A DNA stretch of 32,335 nucleotides from Patescibacteria group bacterium. Its GTDB lineage: Bacteria; Patescibacteriota; Minisyncoccia; Phycocordibacterales; Phycocordibacteraceae. A program made the translations under genes and the position numbers. Position 1 is the stretch's first letter. Each line of letters begins with the position of its first letter. This document shows, in pieces, positions 24,225 to 30,363 of the stretch. Below the pieces are notes generated by a model. That model did no database searches and was not told the origin of the DNA. It saw nothing but the letters and a program-made list of their open reading frames with translations. Where the stretch lies: NCBI GenBank assembly GCA_024653825.1, contig JANLHF010000023.1, positions 1 to 32,335 on the forward strand. Direction: 5' to 3'.

Positions 24225-25322
24225 TTAGTCCTTTTTATGAGCCGCGACATTCAAAATGAGACCACACATAATCAGGATCGCCATCAGTGCCGTACCGCCG
24301 CGCGAGACGAATGGTAATGGCAGACCGGTGAGCGGAATAATACCAAGCATTGCACCCATATTGATAAAGGCCTGCAGAATAATAATGGTCGAGAAACCGA
24401 GTGCGATGAGCCCGCCGAACAGGTCGCGCGAGTTCCCCGAGATGACGATACCGCGCGCTGCAAGCGCTACGAAGAGGAACAGGAGAATGATCGTGCCGAG
24501 AAAACCGGTTTCTTCAGCGAAAACGGCGAAGATTGAATCGCCATCTGGCTCCGGCAGGTAATTAAATTTTTCTACACTTTGACCGAACCCTCTCCCGAGG
24601 AGTCCCCCGCTCCCGATGGCGATGAGCGATTGTTGGATTTGGTATCCACTGCTGAGAGAATTGGCTGAGGGATCAATAAATGTCTTTATTCGTTCGAGGG
24701 CATACGGTCGGACCAAAATAATCGTCGTGAGTGTAAGAATGGCGACGAACAGCAACACGCCAAAATCACGCCACGGCGCTCCGGCTGCGAAATACATTAC
24801 CGATCCGGTTATAACTAAAAGCATCGTGGTCGACGTATTCGGCTGAGCGAGAAGTAGTGCTGCAGGCAGCGCGAGAATGATGATGAACGGAACGAGCCCT
24901 TGCGTAAAACTCGCGAGTTGGCGGGCGCGCGGGGCGAGCCACCATGCAAGTACAAGAACAAGCCCTATCTTTAAAAATTCTGCTGGCTGTACGGTCGTGA
25001 AGCCGATATCTATCCAACGCGTTGCGCCATTAGCATGCAGTCCGATGCCGGGCACGAAGACAAGCGCCGTGAAGAGGAGGGTGAGGACATACGCATAGGG
25101 AGTGAGGCGTTTCAGCTGTGTAAGCGGAATAGCCCGAGCAAGAAGTAGGGCTAAGAATCCAAGTCCGATACCCAGTCCGGCCTGCAGAAGTATGTCTTTC
25201 GACACAGAACTGCTTTCTCGGGCGAGCATACCGAGCGTCGCAGAAGAAAAGATGGCGAGACCAGCGAACACGATTCCGAGTACGAGCAAAAAGAAAATGC
25301 GATCGCCAGAAATAAACTTCAT
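24225..25322 (-). CDS. ftsW: SEDS-family peptidoglycan glycosyltransferase FtsW/RodA
   Basis: SEDS proteins polymerise lipid II into glycan strands, with FtsW acting at the septum. The 365 residues contain about ten membrane helices. GATRWIDIGFTTVQPAEFLKIG (99-120), the GGLLGRGFGQSVEKFNYLPE block and DSIFAVFAEETG are typical. The catalytic Asp corresponds to D262. The usual QPDxG motif reads QPNTS (160-164). GLPLPFVSRGGTALM near the end is conserved. I assign FtsW rather than RodA from its place between mraY and murG. No start-proximal promoter is visible; it starts 3 nt after the mraY stop. Confidence 0.92.
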   Translation of the reverse strand: MKFISGDRIFFLLVLGIVFAGLAIFSSATLGMLARESSSVSKDILLQAGLGIGLGFLALLLARAIPLTQLKRLTPYAYVLTLLFTALVFVPGIGLHANGATRWIDIGFTTVQPAEFLKIGLVLVLAWWLAPRARQLASFTQGLVPFIIILALPAALLLAQPNTSTTMLLVITGSVMYFAAGAPWRDFGVLLFVAILTLTTIILVRPYALERIKTFIDPSANSLSSGYQIQQSLIAIGSGGLLGRGFGQSVEKFNYLPEPDGDSIFAVFAEETGFLGTIILLFLFVALAARGIVISGNSRDLFGGLIALGFSTIIILQAFINMGAMLGIIPLTGLPLPFVSRGGTALMAILIMCGLILNVAAHKKD

Positions 25323-25325
25323 AGA

Positions 25326-26402
25326 TTACTTAAGCAGAGCCACGGTCATACCGACAATCGCACAGATAATTGAGATGATCCAATAGCGCATAGTCACTTT
25401 ATACGACGGCCAACCGATAGCTTCGAAGTGATGATGGAGCGGTGCGATACGAAATATCTTTTTCCCTCGGAATTTTTTTGAAGCAACTTGGACGATGTTG
25501 GATAAGACCGTGACGACGAGCGGAAACGCGATGAGTGGCAGAGCGGCGACGCCGTACCCATTCCCGGGCGTATCGGTCATAAAAGCGATAACAGCAAGCG
25601 CCATGGTGAGTCCCATGGTCCCGGTCTCGGTCATCCAAAAACGCGCCGGCGGAATATTGAACCAAAGAAACGCGAGTATCGCACCGGTTAAGGTTGCGGA
25701 GAAAGCCGCGAGGTTAATTTGGTTTTGGAAATAGGCGATGCCTGCATAGGCCATGAAGGCAGTGCTGAAGACGCCTCCCGCGAGACCGTCGATACCATCA
25801 ATAACTCCGCCTGCATACAGGCCGAGCGTTATGAGGACAAAGAGGGGGACAATAAGAGCGCCGAGTGCGAAGGTTCCGTCGCCTGGGATGCCGATAGCGT
25901 CGATGCCGAGCTTCGCGTAGAACCACCAACCAATGAACGAGGAGACGAGTGTAACGAAGAGAAGGCGCGTACGCAGTCGCACTCCCCTTTCGCCAGAGGG
26001 ATGGATGTCGAGAAGATCATTCACGAATCCCATCAATGCACCGGCAAGAAGAGCAAAAAGCGGTATCCACGTCTGGCTACGACTGAGGAAATCAAGTTTT
26101 TCAAAAAATGGAATAGGGACACTCCGCGCGAGGATCCATGCGCCAATAGTGACTACGCTTGCGCTGACCCAGATAAGAATGCCACCCATGCGAGGTGTCG
26201 AGGTCTCGGTTCCGGTATGCACCGTTGCACGGAGCCGTTCAAACTCGACTGCCGGCGTACCATCAAGCGCGGTCTTTGATGACACCTTCTTCCATACGCG
26301 ATATTTGTATAAGTAATGAGTAAGAAGCGGCGCAAGAAGAATGCCGACCATGAATGAAGCGGTCGCCGGGATAAATACTTTTATGATGTTTGAGGTAATC
26401 AT
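25326..26402 (-). CDS. mraY: Phospho-MurNAc-pentapeptide translocase MraY (altered acidic residues)
   Basis: MraY joins phospho-MurNAc-pentapeptide to undecaprenyl phosphate, giving lipid I. Its 358 residues form about ten membrane helices. Typical blocks are TPRMGGILIW (69-78), GVIDGIDGLAGG (199-210) and APLHHHFEAIGWP (320-332). Two positions differ from the standard: the DD pair of GFVDD reads GFVND (N128, D129), and the later MGDxGS reads MTETGT (E259). The HHH motif is intact. The gene lies 2 nt after the dacA-like stop. murD, which often sits between mraY and ftsW, is missing here. Confidence 0.93.
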   Translation of the reverse strand: MITSNIIKVFIPATASFMVGILLAPLLTHYLYKYRVWKKVSSKTALDGTPAVEFERLRATVHTGTETSTPRMGGILIWVSASVVTIGAWILARSVPIPFFEKLDFLSRSQTWIPLFALLAGALMGFVNDLLDIHPSGERGVRLRTRLLFVTLVSSFIGWWFYAKLGIDAIGIPGDGTFALGALIVPLFVLITLGLYAGGVIDGIDGLAGGVFSTAFMAYAGIAYFQNQINLAAFSATLTGAILAFLWFNIPPARFWMTETGTMGLTMALAVIAFMTDTPGNGYGVAALPLIAFPLVVTVLSNIVQVASKKFRGKKIFRIAPLHHHFEAIGWPSYKVTMRYWIISIICAIVGMTVALLK

Positions 26403-26404
26403 AC

Positions 26405-27352
26405 TTAAAGAGAGCCGACGTTTGCAAAATGTGCAAACGTCGCAGCGACCAGCGCCGTGCCGTCAATGAAGCGAGCCTTCTGTGACGAACCGAGGACTAC
26501 CACGGCAATCGGATGTCGAATACCGACATCGAACACGAGTGCAAGATTCCCGCCGGCAAGGTCGGTGTAGCCGGTCTTTGAGAGTAAGAGGCGCGAAATT
26601 GTCCCCACCATCGGGTCGGTGTTCTGAACGGAGAACGAAGTACCTCCCGCAGATGTTGCTTGTGCCGAGTGCTGAGTAGTGGCCGCGGCGATACCCGGGG
26701 CTTGTGCTACGAGTGCTCCGGCGAGAATCGCGAGATCGTGAGCCGAACCGTAGCCACCAGAGACGGAAGAACTCACATCGAGACCGTTGCCGTTGACCGC
26801 GTAGGTCTGCGAGAGGCCGAGAGAGGCCGCAGCTCCCGCGAGCATGTCGCGCTGAGGAAGATTCTTCCGCGCGGCAGTCGCAATCGCGATCGCAGCGGCG
26901 CCGTCGTTGAGCGAAGCTGTGAGGGTCAGGCGTGCAAGATCGGAAAGAGTAAAGACTTGGTTGGCTGAAAATGCTCGAGGGCCTTCAACGCGTAGGGCTT
27001 CGGGCGGAATCGTTATTGGTGCGGTAAATGAAAGTTCGCGGAGCGCCGCATAGACCGTAAGCAGCTTCGTGAGCGAGGCGAGTGGCAATTGCGCGTCTGC
27101 GTTTTGTGCATAGAGCGTCTTACCGGTTACGAGATCATAGACAACGGCCGCTTTCGCCTCGAGAGAGACGGTGGCAAATGCATTCGGAATAACCGGTGCC
27201 GCGACCGTTATCACAGGGGCAGCAGGTTTCTTTGATGCAAATGGTATGAAAAGGAAGAAAGCAAGAAGACACGAAGCAAGCACAAGCGTTATGCCTGCTT
27301 CGCGCATAGAGCGCGTGTGTTGAGCAAGTTTTTGGAGTTCGGAGGAGTCCAT
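26405..27352 (-). CDS. D-alanyl-D-alanine carboxypeptidase (S11, PBP5/6-like)
   Basis: This is a penicillin-binding protein that trims the terminal D-Ala of muropeptides outside the membrane. Residues about 20-40 form a single membrane anchor (ITLVLASCLLAFFLFIPFA), so it is tethered at its N-terminus instead of by a C-terminal amphipathic helix. The three active-site motifs are in order: SLTK (S93, K96), SLN (147-149) and KTG (259-261). The C-terminal beta domain of PBP5 is absent; the 315-residue chain ends soon after the catalytic fold. It starts 4 nt after scpB and ends 2 nt before mraY. Its last codons carry an 11-bp hairpin. Confidence 0.92.
   Translation of the reverse strand: MDSSELQKLAQHTRSMREAGITLVLASCLLAFFLFIPFASKKPAAPVITVAAPVIPNAFATVSLEAKAAVVYDLVTGKTLYAQNADAQLPLASLTKLLTVYAALRELSFTAPITIPPEALRVEGPRAFSANQVFTLSDLARLTLTASLNDGAAAIAIATAARKNLPQRDMLAGAAASLGLSQTYAVNGNGLDVSSSVSGGYGSAHDLAILAGALVAQAPGIAAATTQHSAQATSAGGTSFSVQNTDPMVGTISRLLLSKTGYTDLAGGNLALVFDVGIRHPIAVVVLGSSQKARFIDGTALVAATFAHFANVGSL
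26416..26442 (-). other. 11-bp hairpin at the dacA-mraY junction
   Basis: CGACGTTTGCA (26416-26426) and TGCAAACGTCG (26432-26442) form a perfect 11-bp stem with a 5-nt loop. In the minus-strand mRNA it lies within the last codons of the dacA-like gene, about 13 nt before the mraY ATG. It could be an attenuator, an RNase-protecting stem or a protein site. The following T content is low, so strong intrinsic termination is doubtful. Confidence 0.6.
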
Positions 27353-27356
27353 AGGG

Positions 27357-27902
27357 TTATGGGAGCGCGGTTACTTCTTCTTTTAATATCTCTGCGGCGG
27401 CAACGCGCAATTCTTCTGCGCGCGGGAGGGCTTCAACGTTCGCTACGCCAAGATGAGCGAGCGCTTCGGTCGTAAGCGAGTAGCGGATACGACGCTTGTC
27501 GTGCTCGTCTTCTTTCCCCTCGATGAGCCCGCGCATAAGAAGTGTGCGGAGCGATGCCGAAGAATTAACCCCGCGCACCCAATCGATCTCGCCACGCGTT
27601 GTTCCGGTGCCGTAGGCGATTGTCGCGAGTGTTTCGAGGCTCGCCTTCCCAAGGTCGCGAGAGAGCTCGCTCTCGTGTAGTTTCTTCACGATATCGCTCG
27701 CCTCGGGAACGGTGCGCAATTCCACCTCGGTAGCAGTCTCAACGATCATAATCCCACTCCCTTTGAGCGAGTCCGTGAGCGCCTTGAGCACCAGTTTCAA
27801 TTCGGCGTCTTTGACCTCCAGAAGCTTGGCGAGTTGCTTCTTCTCCAAGGGTTCCCCGGAGGCAAAAAGAAGCGCATGGGCTGCGGCAGGAGGCGTAAGC
27901 AT
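27357..27902 (-). CDS. scpB: Segregation and condensation protein ScpB
   Basis: ScpB is the kite (winged-helix) subunit of the SMC-ScpAB condensin. Typical parts are the N-terminal HALLFASGEPLEKKQLAKLL, ELRTVPEASDIVKKL, and the ETLATIAYGTGTTRGEIDWVRGVNSSASLRTLLMRGLIE block. The track's first Met is at 27938. The Met at 27902 fits the family N-terminus (MLTPPAAAHALLFAS) and lies 7 nt after a good -10 with a -35 at 17 bp, so I chose it (181 aa). scpB normally follows scpA directly; here two genes separate them. It heads the envelope run scpB-dacA-mraY-ftsW. Confidence 0.93.
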   Translation of the reverse strand: MLTPPAAAHALLFASGEPLEKKQLAKLLEVKDAELKLVLKALTDSLKGSGIMIVETATEVELRTVPEASDIVKKLHESELSRDLGKASLETLATIAYGTGTTRGEIDWVRGVNSSASLRTLLMRGLIEGKEDEHDKRRIRYSLTTEALAHLGVANVEALPRAEELRVAAAEILKEEVTALP

Positions 27903-27960
27903 CCTCCTCAGTATAAAGGTCTCTTCCCTCTCCAGCAACGTCCTCTCTTGGGGATGTGAG
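27893..27960 (-). repeat. Direct repeat copy 1 (promoter plus first codons of scpB)
   Basis: This segment and 29198-29260 share the first five codons (ATGCTTACGCCYCCT), the -10/-35 layout, 11 of 17 spacer bases and an upstream CCCCAA...AGAGG...GTTGC block. The two copies, in the same orientation, lie on either side of the gene at 27966-29207. Confidence 0.65.
27910..27938 (-). promoter_or_regulatory. scpB promoter (-35 TTGCTG, 17 bp, -10 TATACT; leaderless)
   Basis: On the minus strand TTGCTG, 17 bp and TATACT are followed by 7 nt and the ATG at 27902. GAGGAGG fills the 7 nt and touches the ATG, too close to act as a Shine-Dalgarno site. It is closely similar to the promoter at 29215-29243. 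Confidence 0.7.
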
Positions 27961-27965
27961 AGTCC

Positions 27966-29207
27966 TTATGGTAATACAAATGTCACTTCGCGAATCATTG
28001 GGCTATCTGAAACCCCGTTATTATTATTCCTATAAACAGACGCGGTGAGTGTTCGTGTTTGCTCGTTAAATGAGACCTCATAGTCATCAGCTAATCCAAT
28101 TCGCTTGACATAAGATTCCTCGCTTTCATCACGACTTCGGACTCCATTAACGTCAGTGAAGCTATGGGTAAATTCTGAATTTGGAATTAGTGTAATAGTA
28201 CTGTCTCCTGCCTTGTAGTAGCAAACGCCACCGTCAGAAACCGAAATAATATAATTCTTTGTTTCCAGATAACCAGCCCACATATCCAAATTACAATAAT
28301 TATTGTTCTCAACACTTTTCCATGTGCCCCGCTCAATTAACTGAAACGCAAGACCCGGTTTTTCTCCAGCGCAGCCAACAAGTATGTTCTCCGCATCATA
28401 ATATTTAAGTTTGCATCTGTCGGATTGAAGCTGTGTGTCATATTTTTTAGCCAGATAGGTATTATATTCATCAACCAGTTTTTTTTGCTCAGTGGATAGA
28501 TTTTCATATTGAGCGGCACTTCCAAGCAAAATGTTTCCAGCAATTTTATCTTGCGGAGTTACAGATGTCTGTGCTGTTGTCGTCGTTTGGGTAGTGGATT
28601 TGATCGATTGCAATATCGCATCAAAAGTCGCCATAGTTGATGGCAACGTGTTTCCTGCGGCGTCGGTCAGAAGAGTTCGTACAACTATAGTTTGCCCTGA
28701 ATTGATAAGATATCCGGTTAAAGTTTGTTCTTTATAGGTTTGTGCTGTTGACTGTCCTGCAGTAATAACTCGTGCGTAGCTAACACCGTGCGCATTTTGC
28801 AAATTCTTGCACTCCACCTCTCGAACGTTTATCGGGCAAGTAGCTGAAGCGGTTCCCGTTTGGAGAGGAGAGAAAGCGAAAGTGATAATGTTGGCATCGC
28901 CGCTTGTTGGAATCAAACTCAAGCCGCCGCTTGTCTTAGCAACTGTCCATGTCGCAGGGTGTTCAAATTCAAATCCATATTGTGTATTTGTATACGTTTT
29001 TAAATCCGAAATCTGAGTTGTTGTGATTCCTTGAGTTGAAGGAGATTCATCCGCGGGTTGGTTGCCCTTTTGCACATACGCATACACACCAGCGCCGATA
29101 AGAAGAACTACTATGAGTATGATAATTAACGGCGTTGCAAACCTCATTTGTGGATTCTTCGTAGGAAGAACGGCGTCACTCGTATCAATATCAGGGGGCG
29201 TAAGCAT
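27966..29207 (-). CDS. Membrane-anchored protein with PsbP-like domain
   Basis: The function is unknown. The 413-residue protein has a short cytoplasmic N-terminus (MLTPPDIDTSDAV), one membrane helix (PLIIILIVVLLIGAGVYAYV, about 26-45), then a PsbP/Mog1-like domain (about 68-205) opening with TYTNTQYGFEFEHPATWTV and containing two Cys. The C-terminal half (about 215-413) matches no family I know; it holds several more cysteines (RCKLKYY, GCAGEK, NYCNLD, GVCYYK) that could form disulphides outside the cell. By eye the gene is clearly more AT-rich than scpB and scpA. It has its own promoter, closely similar to that of scpB, and sits between scpA and scpB, which suggests insertion. Confidence 0.75.
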   Translation of the reverse strand: MLTPPDIDTSDAVLPTKNPQMRFATPLIIILIVVLLIGAGVYAYVQKGNQPADESPSTQGITTTQISDLKTYTNTQYGFEFEHPATWTVAKTSGGLSLIPTSGDANIITFAFSPLQTGTASATCPINVREVECKNLQNAHGVSYARVITAGQSTAQTYKEQTLTGYLINSGQTIVVRTLLTDAAGNTLPSTMATFDAILQSIKSTTQTTTTAQTSVTPQDKIAGNILLGSAAQYENLSTEQKKLVDEYNTYLAKKYDTQLQSDRCKLKYYDAENILVGCAGEKPGLAFQLIERGTWKSVENNNYCNLDMWAGYLETKNYIISVSDGGVCYYKAGDSTITLIPNSEFTHSFTDVNGVRSRDESEESYVKRIGLADDYEVSFNEQTRTLTASVYRNNNNGVSDSPMIREVTFVLP

Positions 29208-29260
29208 TGAGTCTATTGTAGCCGTCTCTCCTCTCTAGGGCAACGCCTCTATTTGGGGAA
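29198..29260 (-). repeat. Direct repeat copy 2 (promoter plus first codons of PsbP-like gene)
   Basis: This is the partner of 27893-27960, about 1.3 kb away in the same orientation. The GCGTAAGCAT stretch (complement of the first codons) is identical in both. Confidence 0.65.
29215..29243 (-). promoter_or_regulatory. Promoter of PsbP-like gene (-35 TTGCCC, 17 bp, -10 TACAAT; leaderless)
   Basis: On the minus strand TTGCCC, 17 bp and TACAAT are followed by 7 nt and the ATG at 29207. No Shine-Dalgarno site is present. Confidence 0.7.
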
Positions 29261-29264
29261 ATGG

Positions 29265-29645
29265 CTAGTGTATGAAATTGCGATTGCGACGGAGATAGGC
29301 AAACCAGCCGGAGATGTTCGTAAACAGAAAGAGAATCAGAACGGCAATAGTGACGATCAAAAGATCATCATGATGAAGTGGATACAGAAGGAATAGGTAT
29401 GAAGTGAGGATAAAAGCTACCACAGGTAAGATAATGTCGAGCAGACTATTTTGGGTTGTTTCTTTTATGTCAACAAATTTTTCATATATCTCCCAGAGCA
29501 TTGCGAGTATGATAGTGAAAGCGAGAATGGTAAGGAATGGTATCCCCGTAAGCGGTGACAGAGCAGCCATAAGAATGCCGAAGAGAAAGTGCGGGATAGA
29601 CCAGAGATCAAACGCCCTCCCCTTCCGCCACCAGTCTCTAGCCAT
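29265..29645 (-). CDS. Small polytopic membrane protein, VanZ/YjdF-like shape
   Basis: The function is unknown. From the ATG at 29645 the protein is 126 residues with about four membrane helices. Polar residues recur near them: SIPHFLFGIL, LWEIYEKFVDIKETTQNSLLDI and a basic end (YLRRNRNFIH). The H...WExyE...D...N..D pattern resembles VanZ-like and DUF2238/YjdF-like proteins, but I cannot place it firmly. The track's Met at 29723 lies well inside scpA, so I chose the later Met, which overlaps the scpA stop by 8 nt and suggests translational coupling. It is the last gene of the trpS-aspS-scpA run. Confidence 0.72.
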   Translation of the reverse strand: MARDWWRKGRAFDLWSIPHFLFGILMAALSPLTGIPFLTILAFTIILAMLWEIYEKFVDIKETTQNSLLDIILPVVAFILTSYLFLLYPLHHDDLLIVTIAVLILFLFTNISGWFAYLRRNRNFIH

Positions 29646-30360
29646 ATCGTGGAGTGGAGGCAGAGGCCGTGTGGCTGATGCGAATGTCGCCATAAGTATC
29701 GTATTGTTCGGCGGCGACCGCACCCTGCTTCACGAGCTCGAGAAGAGCGAGGAATGAGACAATGATCTCCACTTTCTCCTTCGTCCCGCCGTGGAAGTCT
29801 TTGAAGGAGAGAGTCATCGCGCTCTGCACTCGCTTGGCGAGTTGGTCCATCATCTCTTCAATAGTAACGAGTGGCTTTACTCGCGCTTCGGGCAATTCTT
29901 CCACCACTTCGCGTGCGGTGAGCACGCGCGCCATCGCTTCGGCGAGCGCCGCGGCCGAGAGGTCGCGCGAGGGAGAGAAGACGACTCCGGGGAGCCGTTC
30001 CCCCGCCGGCAGCATCATCTTTTTTCCGAAAATGCGCACAAGTTCGCGCGAGGCCTCGCGCACTTTTTCATAGGCCTCGAGCCGGCGCTTCAGGTCATCG
30101 ACGTCCGCATTCTCGTCCTCGGTAAGCGCAAGATCGGGGATAAGTGACTTGGATTTTATGAGGAGAAGCGTTGCGGCAATCTGGATGAAATTCGCGGTTT
30201 CTTCTACCGGGAACGCTGTCTGCGCGCGGACGTGCTGGATGTAATCCTCGGTGATGTGCGCGAGCGCGAGTTCGTTAACCAAAAGTTTCCGTGCCTCAAT
30301 AAGGTCTAAGAGCACTTCAAACGGCCCTTCGTATGCATCGGTTTTTATATTGAATGGCAT
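29638..30360 (-). CDS. scpA: Segregation and condensation protein ScpA
   Basis: ScpA is the kleisin that bridges SMC heads and binds ScpB dimers. The N-terminal block YEGPFEVLLDLIEARKLLVNELALAHITEDYIQHV (about 10-44) and FIQIAATLLLIKSKSLIPD are diagnostic. The C-terminal winged-helix part (VEIIVSFLALLELVKQGAVAAEQYDTYGDI) is present. The 240-residue length is normal. It starts 3 nt after the aspS stop. In most bacteria scpB follows at once; here a membrane gene and the AT-rich PsbP-like gene intervene. No promoter is visible at its start, so it is probably co-transcribed with trpS and aspS. Confidence 0.93.
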   Translation of the reverse strand: MPFNIKTDAYEGPFEVLLDLIEARKLLVNELALAHITEDYIQHVRAQTAFPVEETANFIQIAATLLLIKSKSLIPDLALTEDENADVDDLKRRLEAYEKVREASRELVRIFGKKMMLPAGERLPGVVFSPSRDLSAAALAEAMARVLTAREVVEELPEARVKPLVTIEEMMDQLAKRVQSAMTLSFKDFHGGTKEKVEIIVSFLALLELVKQGAVAAEQYDTYGDIRISHTASASTPRYG

Positions 30361-30363
30361 CGA

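Noticed and set aside
27903-27938. Upstream Met of scpB at 27938
   Set aside because: The extra 12 residues would be encoded by the -35/-10 region, and the family N-terminus begins at the later Met.
29646-29723. Upstream Met of the small membrane protein at 29723
   Set aside because: These codons overlap scpA in another frame. The hydrophobic protein begins after the Met at 29645.
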